Positions 33,380 through 41,378 of a DNA stretch of 64,000 nt are shown one piece after another (within the stretch, counting starts at the first letter, position 1; each line of letters starts with the position of its first letter). Source of the DNA: Gordonibacter urolithinfaciens (lineage in GTDB: Bacteria; Actinomycetota; Coriobacteriia; Coriobacteriales; Eggerthellaceae); NCBI RefSeq assembly GCF_900199375.1, contig NZ_LT900217.1, positions 186,001-250,000 of the forward strand, in the 5' to 3' direction. A model generated the notes under the pieces. That model was not told the DNA's origin. It ran no database searches and worked only from the letters and a program-made list of their open reading frames with translations. The translations under genes were made by a program, and so were the position numbers.

Positions 33380-33648
33380 ACGCACGGGGCATGCGGTGCT
33401 GTGGACGAAAAGGGGCAGTTTTCTTTATTCTGGATAAAAGATAGTCAAAACACCAGGGGTGCTACCAGGTGTTTCGCGAACACTGCATTCGCCATCCCTT
33501 GGTTTCCGTCCGAAATCTATAGATTACCGGGCCTTTTTGTCCCTTATGCATTCAGTCATATATCGAAGCGCTGTAGGCATGCGCAAGGCGTTTTTCGCAT
33601 ACGGCACGATCCGCTTCACCGTCCATGCGTCAAAGGGGACGTCAGGGC
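33380..33648 (+). repeat. Dispersed intergenic repeat, copy A (about 269 bp)
   Basis: It aligns with copy B at 45456-45723 almost without gaps and at roughly 75-80% identity by eye. The best-conserved blocks are TTATTCTGGATAAAAGATAG, ACCAGG with its flanking complements (AAACACC/GGTGTTT stem in this copy), AAATCTATAGA and GCGTCAAAGGGG. It is far more AT-rich than the surrounding DNA. It occupies most of the gap (33241-33809) between the baeRF and HD-hydrolase genes. Frames through it are not conserved between copies, so it is unlikely to code. It may be a non-coding RNA gene, a non-autonomous mobile element or a relic. Confidence 0.85.
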
Positions 33649-33741
33649 ACCCGTATCGTGGATCGGCGCCCTCCCGCCACCCACCCGCTTCGCGTGAAAC
33701 ATTCGTTCGCTGCGCGGTTCAGGCGGCGGGACGCGCCTCCG

Positions 33742-33752
33742 TGCGCTACAAT
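33742..33752 (+). promoter_or_regulatory. TGCGC-extended -10 of the HD-hydrolase gene
   Basis: TGCGCTACAAT, 57 bases before the start codon. No -35 was recognised. The rest of the 33241-33809 gap holds repeat copy A and nothing else I can name. Confidence 0.5.
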
Positions 33753-33809
33753 GTCCCCGACGAACACGACGCGCGCCGCCGCGGCGGCGCTTCTTCGCAG
33801 AGGACGCCT

Positions 33810-35036
33810 ATGGAACGCACGAGCATCCCCTACCGCACGCTCGACCCCGAGGTCGAGGCCGCCATCCGCGCCGACCGGAAGGCGGGGCGCCGGCACCCGC
33901 GCGCCTTCGACGATGCCGACGTCGTGCGGCGCGAGCCGAAGCCCCACGACGAGGCCACGCTCGCCCGCCCCGCGTTCGCGCGCGACATCGAGAAGATCCT
34001 GAACGTGCCCGCGTACAACCGCTACGCCGACAAGACGCAGGTGTTCTCGTTCGTGGAGAACGACGACATCTGCCGGCGCGGCCTGCACGTGCAGCTGGTG
34101 AGCCGCATCGCGCGGGGCATCGGCTCGCTCCTGGGGCTCAACTGCGAGCTCATCGAGGCCATCGCGCTCGGACACGACGTGGGCCACACGCCGTTCGGGC
34201 ACGCCGGCGAGCGCTACCTTTCGCAGTGCTACCACGAGCGCACGGGGCGCTTCTTCAACCACAACGTGCACTCCGTGCGCGTGCTCGACCGGCTGTACCG
34301 CCGCAACGTGAGCCTGCAGACGCTCGACGGCGTGCTCTGTCACAACGGCGAGTTCGCCCAGCAGGTGCTGCGCACGGGCAGCACCGCCTCCTTCGACGAG
34401 CTCGACCGCCTGGTGGAGGCCTGCACGGCAGACGAGGGCGCCATCGGCCGGCTGCGCCCCTCCACGCTCGAGGGCTGCGTCGTGCGCGTGGCCGACATGA
34501 TCGCCTACGTGGGCAAGGACCGCTACGACGCCATCGAGCTGGGCGTGGTTGACTCGCTCGACGCGTTCGAGTCGGATTACCTGGGGCGCGACAACGCGCG
34601 CATCATCAACAACCTCACGGTGGACATCGTGAACGAGAGCTACGGGACCGACCGCATCGCGCTCTCCGAGGCCGCCTTCGACGACCTCAAGCGGGCGAAG
34701 CGGCAGAACTACGAGCTCATCTACGCGCGCGAGGGCATGGCGGGCAACGACGGCAACGTGGTGGGCGCCATGTTCGAGGAGCTCTACGCGCGCCTGCTCG
34801 ACGACCTCGTGCGCGGCGACGAGGGCTCGCCGGTGTTCCGCCACCACGTGCGCAGCCTGGCCGCCCGCTCCGCCACCATAACGCCCGAGGAGTACCTGGC
34901 CGGCGAGCCGAACCAGATCGTGGTGGACTACCTGGCGTCCATGACCGACCGGTACTTCACGTCGCTGTTCGCCCACCTGTTCCCCGAGAGCCCCCTGCGC
35001 ACCGTCACCCGCGGCTACTGCGCCGACCTCGGATGA
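33810..35036 (+). CDS. dGTPase-like HD-domain dNTP triphosphohydrolase
   Basis: 408 residues from the ATG after AGAGGACG. The HD metal site is distributed as RRGLHVQLVSRIARGI, IALGHDVGHTPFGHAGE (HD with the following histidines) and a later Asp in VRVADMIAYVGKD. Family members cut dNTPs to nucleoside and triphosphate and hold down dNTP pools. It is shorter than E. coli Dgt (about 505 residues) and fits the compact type. It has its own promoter downstream of the repeat element. Confidence 0.85.
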   Translation: MERTSIPYRTLDPEVEAAIRADRKAGRRHPRAFDDADVVRREPKPHDEATLARPAFARDIEKILNVPAYNRYADKTQVFSFVENDDICRRGLHVQLVSRIARGIGSLLGLNCELIEAIALGHDVGHTPFGHAGERYLSQCYHERTGRFFNHNVHSVRVLDRLYRRNVSLQTLDGVLCHNGEFAQQVLRTGSTASFDELDRLVEACTADEGAIGRLRPSTLEGCVVRVADMIAYVGKDRYDAIELGVVDSLDAFESDYLGRDNARIINNLTVDIVNESYGTDRIALSEAAFDDLKRAKRQNYELIYAREGMAGNDGNVVGAMFEELYARLLDDLVRGDEGSPVFRHHVRSLAARSATITPEEYLAGEPNQIVVDYLASMTDRYFTSLFAHLFPESPLRTVTRGYCADLG

Positions 35037-35107
35037 GCCGGAAGAGGCAGATGGGGGCTTGGGCGCCGGGCGGTCTCGGTGCAGCGGGGTCGCGTGTCGG
35101 GAGGCGG

Positions 35108-35118
35108 TGCGCTACACT
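35108..35118 (+). promoter_or_regulatory. TGCGC-extended -10 of the YfcE-type gene
   Basis: TGCGCTACACT, 28 bases before the start codon, in the short gap after the HD-hydrolase gene. Confidence 0.45.
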
Positions 35119-35145
35119 GGGAACTCCCCACTGATCGGAGGTCCC

Positions 35146-35691
35146 ATGAAGCTCGTCATCGCATCCGACCTGCACGGCGCGGCGCCGGCCGTGCGCGCGC
35201 TTGCCGCGCGCATCGAGGCCGAGGCGCCCGACCGCGTGCTCCTGCTGGGCGACCTGCTGTACCACGGGCCGCGCAACGACCTGCCGGAGGGCTACGCGCC
35301 CCGGGAGGTCGCGGCCGTGCTGAACGGCATGGCCGCGCGCATCACGGCCGTGCGCGGCAACTGCGACGCCGAGGTCGACCAGATGGTGCTCGATTTCCCC
35401 TGCCTGGCCGACTACGCCCTGGTGGAGGCCGACGGGCACCTGCTGTACCTCACGCACGGCCACGTGCCGCGCATGACGCCCGACGACCCGCCCGCGCTCG
35501 CGCCCGGCAGCGCGCTCCTCACCGGCCACACCCACGTGAAGGAGCTCGGCGACCGCGGCGGCGTGCTGTTCGCGAACCCCGGCAGCACGTCCCTCCCGAA
35601 AGACGGCGCGGCGGGCTACGCCGTGTACGAGCGCGGGGCGTTCGCGCTCAAGTCGCTCGCCGGCGAGACGCTCGCGGAAGGCGGCTGGTAG
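35146..35691 (+). CDS. yfcE: YfcE-family phosphodiesterase
   Basis: 181 residues from the ATG after CGGAGGTCCC. Calcineurin-like metal motifs are in order: SDLHG (residues 7-11), LGDLLYHGPRND, VRGNCDAEVD, LTHGH and GHTHV. YfcE enzymes are small cytoplasmic metallophosphoesterases of unclear natural substrate. The gene stands alone between the HD hydrolase and the ECF sigma factor. Confidence 0.88.
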   Translation: MKLVIASDLHGAAPAVRALAARIEAEAPDRVLLLGDLLYHGPRNDLPEGYAPREVAAVLNGMAARITAVRGNCDAEVDQMVLDFPCLADYALVEADGHLLYLTHGHVPRMTPDDPPALAPGSALLTGHTHVKELGDRGGVLFANPGSTSLPKDGAAGYAVYERGAFALKSLAGETLAEGGW

Positions 35692-35779
35692 GCCGGCCGT
35701 GCGGCGCCGTTCTGCGGTGCGCGGCGCCACGGTCGTCGGGGCATGCGGATCGCAGCTTTTCCGGAATTTTCCGTTTCCC

Positions 35780-35806
35780 TGTCACACGCGGGGTCGCAGG
35801 AGCGTC
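35780..35806 (+). promoter_or_regulatory. ECF-type promoter TGTCACA-N16-CGTC upstream of the ECF sigma gene
   Basis: TGTCACA (35780-35786) and CGTC (35803-35806) are separated by exactly 16 bases. This equals the promoter consensus published for group ECF41 sigma factors, and it sits 99 bases upstream of an ECF sigma gene, as expected for autoregulation. The sigma protein here does not carry the SnoaL-like ECF41 tail, so the match needs testing. Confidence 0.5.
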
Positions 35807-35904
35807 CAATGCACCAGAGGGCGCGGGCGCGCCCGCCTCGGCCGCAAAGGCCCCGCGCAACGGCCCGTGTCCCGACCTGACGGCGAGAACGAGAGAGGAA
35901 CCGC

Positions 35905-36798
35905 ATGACCGACGAGAACGCATTGATCGACGCCGCGCTCGCAGGGGACGAGAAAGCCCTGGGCAAGCTGTTGGCGGGCGTGCAGGACCGGGTGTTCAAC
36001 CTGGCGCTGCGCATGCTGGGCACCGTGCCCGACGCCGAGGACGCCACGCAGGAGGTGCTGGTGAAGGCGTGTACGCGCCTGTCCGGGTTCCGCCGCGAGA
36101 GCGCGTTTTCCACCTGGGTGTTCCGCATCGCGCTCAACCATCTGGCCACCTACCGCAAGGGCCTGTTCGCCCAGCGGCCCGTGAGCTTCGACGTATATGG
36201 AGAGGACATCGCCTCGGGTCGCGAGCGCGACGTGCCCGACCTGGCCGGCGGCGCGGACAGGAGCCTGCTGGAACGCGAGCTGAAGGTGTCGTGCATGCAC
36301 GGCATGCTGCAGTGCCTGGATGTGGAGGGGCGCAGCGCGTTCGTGCTGGGCACCATGTTCAAGATGGACAGCCGCGCCGCAGCCGACGCGCTCGGCATCA
36401 CGCCCGAGGCGTACCGCCAACGGCTTTCTCGCGCGCGGGCGCGCATGGCCGAGTTCCTCACAACCTACTGCGGCGTGGCCGGCGGGCCCTGCCGCTGCGC
36501 GCGGCGCGTGGACTACGCCATCGCCACGCACCGCATCGACCCCGCCCGGCCCGGCTTCCAGGCGCTCGAGGAGCTGGCCGAGGATGCCGTCGAGGGCCGC
36601 GCGGCAGGTGCGCAGCCCGCCGCGGGCGCAGGCGCCAGGGTACCGTCGGCCGAGGCGCGCACCGACGCCATGGAGCTCCTCGACGACGCATCGGGCGCGT
36701 TCGCGTCGCTGCCGCGCTACCGCTGTCCCTCCGACGCGGCCGCATTCGCCCGCAGCCTCGTGGCCTCGGACGTGTTCGCGCAGGCGGTGTCCGAATGA
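35905..36798 (+). CDS. ECF-type RNA polymerase sigma factor with Cys-containing C-terminal extension
   Basis: 297 residues from the ATG after GAGAGGAACCGC. Sigma-2 region has QDRVFNLALRMLGTVPDAEDATQEVLVKAC and FSTWVFRIALNHL; sigma-4 has RSAFVLGTMFKMDSRAAADALGITPEAYRQRLSRARARM. After sigma-4 comes about 105 extra residues opening with YCGVAGGPCRCARRVDYAI, a cysteine cluster that could bind metal or sense redox. No anti-sigma gene is adjacent; the next gene is a DUF2461 protein whose start overlaps this stop (ATGA). The extension may replace the anti-sigma factor. An ECF-like promoter lies upstream. Confidence 0.88.
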   Translation: MTDENALIDAALAGDEKALGKLLAGVQDRVFNLALRMLGTVPDAEDATQEVLVKACTRLSGFRRESAFSTWVFRIALNHLATYRKGLFAQRPVSFDVYGEDIASGRERDVPDLAGGADRSLLERELKVSCMHGMLQCLDVEGRSAFVLGTMFKMDSRAAADALGITPEAYRQRLSRARARMAEFLTTYCGVAGGPCRCARRVDYAIATHRIDPARPGFQALEELAEDAVEGRAAGAQPAAGAGARVPSAEARTDAMELLDDASGAFASLPRYRCPSDAAAFARSLVASDVFAQAVSE

Positions 36799-37496
36799 CG
36801 GCCGAGAGGGGCGCCGGGGTCGATGCCGGGATGGGCGCGGCGCTCTCCTACCTGGCCGAGCTGGAGGCCCACAACGACCGCGCCTGGTTCGCCGAGACGA
36901 AGGCCGAGCGGGCCCGTGCCCTTGCCGCCTTCGACGGCCTGGTGGCCGACGTGCAGCAGCGCGTGGGCGCGTTCGACCCCGCCGTGCTGGGCCACGACCC
37001 GAAGAAGCTCACGTTCAAGCTCACGCGCGACACGCGCTTCTCCAACGACAAGTCGCCCTATAACCCGTCGCTGCGCGCCCATGTGGGGCCGGCGGGCAAG
37101 CTGCCCGTGCCCGTGGGCTACTACCTCATGGTCAGGCCGGGCGGCCGCTCGTTTCTGGGAGGCGGGCTGTTCGCGGCCATGTTCAGGGACGCCACCGACC
37201 GCGTTCGGCGCGCCATCGCAGCGGACGGCGACGCCTGGGAGCGCGTCGTGGAGGGCCTCGCGCCCCTACAGGTGGAGGGCGAGGCGCTCAAGCGCGTGCC
37301 GCAGGGCTTCGACGCGGCGCACCCGCAGGCCGGCTGGCTCAAGTTCAAGAGCTGGTACCTGGAGCTGCCCGTGCCCGACGAGGACGTGGCCGCGCCCGGC
37401 TTCGCCGAGGCGGCCGCGCGCGAGTTCGAGCGGATGAAGCCGCTGAACGACTTCCTCAACCGCGCGCTCGAGGGCTTCGAGATGCCCGCGCGCTAG
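36795..37496 (+). CDS. DUF2461 (TIGR02453) family protein
   Basis: 233 residues, overlapping the sigma gene stop by four bases. The family pattern is SYLAELEAHNDRAWFAETKAE, then KLTFKLTRDTRFSNDKSPYNPSLRAHVGP and YYLMVRPGGRSFLGGGLF, with a C-terminal FKSWYLELPV. The function of the family is unknown. Translational coupling to the sigma factor suggests that it is part of that regulon or modulates it. Confidence 0.85.
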   Translation: MTAERGAGVDAGMGAALSYLAELEAHNDRAWFAETKAERARALAAFDGLVADVQQRVGAFDPAVLGHDPKKLTFKLTRDTRFSNDKSPYNPSLRAHVGPAGKLPVPVGYYLMVRPGGRSFLGGGLFAAMFRDATDRVRRAIAADGDAWERVVEGLAPLQVEGEALKRVPQGFDAAHPQAGWLKFKSWYLELPVPDEDVAAPGFAEAAAREFERMKPLNDFLNRALEGFEMPAR

Positions 37497-37562
37497 GGGC
37501 CGACCCCCGTCTCGGCGCGGCTTCGGCCGGACTGGGACGGGGATCGGCCGCGCCGGGGCGCA

Positions 37563-38816
37563 TCAGGCGCCTCGGCCTCCGGGCGGCGGAGGCTCCGGCG
37601 ATCCCGCCGCCTCGCCGAACCCGGAGCCCCCGGCATGCTCCCCCGGCCTGCGGCCGCGGTGGGCACGCGCCTTGTCCTCGTACATGCGCTCGTCGGCGCG
37701 GCGGTGGGCCTGCATGATATCCTCGCCCGCCTCCCGCACCGCCCACCCCACGGACAGCGACAGGGATCGGCCGGCCACGCCCACGGCGGCGCAGGCGGCG
37801 CGCAGGTCGTCGGCGATGCGGCGTCCGGCGCGCTCGTCCAGCTCGAAGCAGCAGACGGCGAACTCGTCGCCGCCCACGCGGTACACCGGCCCCAAGCCCC
37901 CGCAGCACGAGGACACGACCCCGGCCGCCGCGCGGATGAGCTCGTCGCCCTCCGCATGCCCCAGCTCGTCGTTCACCGCCTTCAGCCCGTCGACGTCGAC
38001 GGCCACGACCCCGGCCACCCGGACACCCGTGCGGTTCCAGTTCGCCACGTCCACCTCGAACGCGTTGCGGCTCTTGAGCCCCGTCAGGTAGTCCGTGTTC
38101 GCCAGGTCGCGGTAGGCGGGGTTCGAGATGCGCCTGAACAGCACCACCGACACGGCCACGGCCACGAGGCAGAACGCGACCCCTATGAGCGGCGTGCCGA
38201 TGCGCACCGTGCGGAACGTCTCGAACTGGCGCTCGGCATCGAACTCGATGCCCACGACGCCCACGACGCTCCCCTCGTCGTGGATGGGATAGTACGACAC
38301 GAAGATGTGTCCCCAGTCGGTCGACTTGATGTCGGTCGGGTAGACCACCTCGTCGGCCAGGGCGCGTTCCATATCGCCGACGATCTCCTGCTCGATGGGG
38401 TCGCCCGGGTTGCGGAAATCGTCGCTTTCCGAGGGGAGCCCGTCCACGAGGTAGACGAGCGTGCCGTCGGCCGCGCGCTTCGCCGTGTAGAGATAGCGCA
38501 CGCCGGTGGCGGCCTTGACCTCCTTGAACGACTCCTTCATCTCCCGGTAGGCGGGACGGGCCGGATCGTCGTCGCCATCGACGTCGTCAGCACCCTCGAT
38601 GACGAGGAACGTGGACTTGTCCAGCGCGTCCTCGACGTACCCGTAGATGCTGTCGGAGCGCTCCTTGAGCGTGGATATCATGTCCCGGTAGGTTATCTGG
38701 TAGTTGAACACGTACACGCACAGAAACGACAGCGCGACGACGACGGCCGCGACCATCGACACCTGGACGTCGACCCGGCTCCAACGGCCGGGGCCCCGCG
38801 TTCTCTCCTGTCCCAT
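37563..38816 (-). CDS. Membrane-bound diguanylate cyclase (GGDEF)
   Basis: 417 residues. A first helix (VAAVVVALSFLCVYVFNYQI, residues about 23-42), an extracellular sensor of about 170 residues (GVRYLYTAKRAADGTLVYLVDGLP and WGHIFVSYYPIHDEGSVVGVVGIEF, Cache-like), a second helix near 230-252, then the GGDEF domain with TDYLTGLKSRNAFEVD, the intact active site RVGGDEFAVC, and ISVG-like SLSVGWAV. It makes cyclic di-GMP from two GTP. A Gly/Pro-rich tail of about 30 residues follows. No phosphodiesterase is nearby. The promoter region has a minus-strand GGTACAAT at plus 38883-38890. Confidence 0.9.
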   Translation of the reverse strand: MGQERTRGPGRWSRVDVQVSMVAAVVVALSFLCVYVFNYQITYRDMISTLKERSDSIYGYVEDALDKSTFLVIEGADDVDGDDDPARPAYREMKESFKEVKAATGVRYLYTAKRAADGTLVYLVDGLPSESDDFRNPGDPIEQEIVGDMERALADEVVYPTDIKSTDWGHIFVSYYPIHDEGSVVGVVGIEFDAERQFETFRTVRIGTPLIGVAFCLVAVAVSVVLFRRISNPAYRDLANTDYLTGLKSRNAFEVDVANWNRTGVRVAGVVAVDVDGLKAVNDELGHAEGDELIRAAAGVVSSCCGGLGPVYRVGGDEFAVCCFELDERAGRRIADDLRAACAAVGVAGRSLSLSVGWAVREAGEDIMQAHRRADERMYEDKARAHRGRRPGEHAGGSGFGEAAGSPEPPPPGGRGA

Positions 38817-39019
38817 GCGCCGCTCCCGCCTTTGCCTCGCCAGGGCGCCCGCCGTGCCAGCCCCCACCCTTCGATGATCGCGATTGTACCCCATCCGGGC
38901 CCCGCGAGGCATGCAGGAGCGGCCAGGAGGCGGAGAAGGCCCGTGCTCCGCGCAAGGGCGGCGCAGGATGAGGCGGGCGAGGGCCCGGAGGCCGCAGGGC
39001 GGGGACCTGGGCAGGGGCG

Positions 39020-40699
39020 CTAGCGGCCCGACAGGCGGCGCTCGGTGCGCTCGCCCAGGTCGATGAGCTCCTGGCGGCCGTGGACGCCGCACTTCGCGTA
39101 GATGCGGCGCAGGTGAGTGTCCACCGTGCTCTTCGAGATGTAGAACTCGGCGGCGATGCGCTCGCCCGTGCGGCCCTTGAGCGCGAAGGGCAGGATCTCG
39201 GCCTCGCGCTTGGACAGGCCGTGCTCGGCGGCAATGAGCGAGCACGCGTCGTCGAAGCGGTCGGCGTCGCGCGCGATGACGGACAGCGCCCGGAAGTCGC
39301 GCTCGGTGAACAGGAACAGGAAGGCGTAGAGCGCCGCGAGGCCGGCGCAGGCCACCACGACGGAGGGCGTCTGCTCGGTGCCGGCCACCACGTCGATGAC
39401 GTTGCCCAGCGCCACGCCGGCCATCTCCCCGGCGAACAGGGCCGTGAAGCCGCGGGCGAACGACTGCGCCGCATCCTGCCCCGTGATGCGCGCCATGACC
39501 AGGAACAGCGACACGAGCACGGCCGACAGCCCCAGGTAGCCCGCCAGCACGATGGCCTCGCCCGGCACGCCGAAGTCGCCGAGCACGGGCACGAACAGAA
39601 ACCCCGCCATCATCACGAGCGCGGCCAGCCGGTACACGTCGTCGAGCGGGCCCTCGGGCTCTGCGGGCGCGCCGTCGTCGGCGGATGCGGCGTCCGGGCC
39701 CGATGCCGCACCCGGGCCCGCCTCGAGGTCGAGGCCCCCCGTGGCCAGAAGCTGCAGCGCCGCAATGCAGAACAGCACGAACAGCAGCAGCGTCGCAGGG
39801 AAGGCGGGCGTGGAAGCCATGCCGGGATCGGAGCCGTACGTCTCCATGAAGCCCGCCGCCAAGCCGAACAGCACAGTGCCGGCCGCCATCTTGAACGAAA
39901 GGCGCGCCGTCTGCGCCCGCTCGGCAGGCGTGGCCAGCAGCGCCCGCAGCGACAGCGGGGACTTCGGGCCTTCGGCGCCCCGCACGGCGCGGGGCGTGGA
40001 CGCAGCGCCGGCGGCAAAGGCGGCCGAGGCAACCTGCACGGTCTCGGCTGCTGCAGCCCTGCCGGCCGCAGGGGCCTCGTCATCGCGGGCGCCGGCGCCG
40101 GCCTCCGCAACGCCGCCTCCCGCATCGCGACCGCCCCTGTCGGGCTGGGAGCCCGCGCAGACGAGCGCCTGGAGCGCCCAGGCGCTGCCCAGCGGCAGCA
40201 GCTTCAGCAAGAAGGCGGCTCCCTCCACCGGCACCGTTGCCATGGCGAAGCAGGCCGTGGCGCCCACGGCCGAACCCACGAACACCGCCGGCAGCGCACG
40301 GGCCAGCGGCTGCCCGCCCAGCGCGCGGCCCCAAGCAGCCAGCATGAGCCCGGCGGGCAGGCCCACGAGCGCGCTCTCCAGCGCAAGGCTCGCGGGAGCC
40401 GGATTCCCGGCGAGCGCCGGCACGATCGAGCCCACCACGAGCAGCACGGCGTAGCACCACAGAAGAGGCCGCGCGAGCAGCGCCCCGCGCGCCTTGGAGG
40501 AGGCCACGCGCAGGAGGCCGAACGACGCTATCATGAACAGCAGCGTGCCGAACAGGTCCGCTCGCTCGAACGACAGGATTCCCTCGCCGAACGCCCGGTT
40601 CGCGCCCATGTAGAACAGCGAGAAGACGAAGCCCTGGTTGCAGGCGAACCCTGCGACGGCGCGCAGGGAGGCCCTGCCGCCACGGCGATGCGCGCCCAT
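39020..40699 (-). CDS. LuxR-type regulator fused to a multi-helix membrane domain
   Basis: 559 residues from the ATG after GGGGAAAGGAGG. About twelve hydrophobic segments fill residues 10-480, interrupted by a long Ala/Gly-rich loop (about 185-260) that carries no membrane segment. The last 70 residues form a LuxR-type helix-turn-helix (LIAAEHGLSKREAEILPFALKGRTGERIAAEFYISKSTVDTHLRRIYAKCGVHGRQELIDL). This architecture is expanded in Eggerthellaceae, where such proteins are presumed to sense membrane or extracellular ligands and control adjacent genes. The neighbours here are a diguanylate cyclase downstream and tatA upstream, so the target is not obvious. Confidence 0.85.
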   Translation of the reverse strand: MGAHRRGGRASLRAVAGFACNQGFVFSLFYMGANRAFGEGILSFERADLFGTLLFMIASFGLLRVASSKARGALLARPLLWCYAVLLVVGSIVPALAGNPAPASLALESALVGLPAGLMLAAWGRALGGQPLARALPAVFVGSAVGATACFAMATVPVEGAAFLLKLLPLGSAWALQALVCAGSQPDRGGRDAGGGVAEAGAGARDDEAPAAGRAAAAETVQVASAAFAAGAASTPRAVRGAEGPKSPLSLRALLATPAERAQTARLSFKMAAGTVLFGLAAGFMETYGSDPGMASTPAFPATLLLFVLFCIAALQLLATGGLDLEAGPGAASGPDAASADDGAPAEPEGPLDDVYRLAALVMMAGFLFVPVLGDFGVPGEAIVLAGYLGLSAVLVSLFLVMARITGQDAAQSFARGFTALFAGEMAGVALGNVIDVVAGTEQTPSVVVACAGLAALYAFLFLFTERDFRALSVIARDADRFDDACSLIAAEHGLSKREAEILPFALKGRTGERIAAEFYISKSTVDTHLRRIYAKCGVHGRQELIDLGERTERRLSGR

Positions 40700-40737
40700 G
40701 CCCGGGCCTCCTTTCCCCTGCGGATACCGAAAGCCCC

Positions 40738-40748
40738 ATGATAGCGCA
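40738..40748 (-). promoter_or_regulatory. TGCGC-extended -10 of the LuxR membrane regulator
   Basis: Minus strand reads TGCGCTATCAT, giving a leader of about 32 bases. Confidence 0.5.
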
Positions 40749-40832
40749 TGCCGGCGCGCGGCCGGCCCCGCAGCGGGCGCACCCGCAAAACGAGCACGGA
40801 CGAACGTGCTCGTCCGGTAAACTCCCCCGAAA

Positions 40833-40870
40833 CGGCCACGCGCCCGTGCGGTTGCACGGGCGCGTGGCCG
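40833..40870 (-). terminator. 17-bp hairpin with GGTT tetraloop after tatA
   Basis: CGGCCACGCGCCCGTGC (40833-40849) and GCACGGGCGCGTGGCCG (40854-40870) are exact complements with a four-base loop. It lies about 70 bases past the tatA stop and is the strongest simple hairpin in the window. Confidence 0.75.
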
Positions 40871-40943
40871 AGCGCGAGGAGGGAGTTCGCGCTCGAGGGA
40901 AGGAACAGCGCATGCGCTTGCGCGCAGCGCGCGGGATAGCGGG

Positions 40944-41216
40944 TTAGGCGGCCTTGCGGGCGCGCACCTTCTTCGCGGCCTTAGGCTCGTCGCCCTCGGC
41001 GTCGTCGCCGGAGGCGTCCTCGTCCTCGGACTCCACGATCTCGGCCTCGTCGTCAGCACTCTCGACCTTCTTGTCGCCGCCCAGGCCCTCGCGCAGGTTC
41101 TTCACCGTCGAGCCCAGCGCGGCGCCGAGCTTCGGCAGGTTCTTCGGGCCGAAGATGAGCAGGATAACGCCGAGGATGATAAGCAGTTCGGGCATGCCCA
41201 TACCGAGGATCTTCAT
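40944..41216 (-). CDS. tatA: Sec-independent protein translocase TatA/TatE
   Basis: 90 residues from the ATG after GGAGGCG. One N-terminal helix with the Tat hallmark MPELLIILGVILLIFGPKNLPKLG, then an amphipathic helix (AALGSTVKNLREGL) and an acidic then basic tail. It forms the export pore for folded proteins. The Tat-signal lipoproteins at 11.6-13.3 kb would use this system. tatC is not nearby. Confidence 0.9.
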   Translation of the reverse strand: MKILGMGMPELLIILGVILLIFGPKNLPKLGAALGSTVKNLREGLGGDKKVESADDEAEIVESEDEDASGDDAEGDEPKAAKKVRARKAA

Positions 41217-41378
41217 AGTACGCCTCCAATGCGCGGGGGATTCGCCCCCATCGGTTTCAACAGCTCCGCAGTATGGACCGGCGCGCACCGCCCGGCTATC
41301 GTGCAGACGGCTGATTTTCGTCATGCAGCCTGCGCGCAGCGTGTCACGCAGATGGAGTACGCACGCGTTTCCCCTGTT

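Noticed and set aside
33401-33697. 99-codon open frame inside repeat copy A
   Set aside because: The frame is not conserved in copy B and differences between copies fall on all codon positions, so coding is not supported.
39020-39245. Upstream extension of the diguanylate cyclase frame into the LuxR gene
   Set aside because: The cyclase begins at the ATG at 38816 after a purine-rich site; upstream residues are Arg/Pro-rich antisense-type sequence overlapping the LuxR helix-turn-helix.
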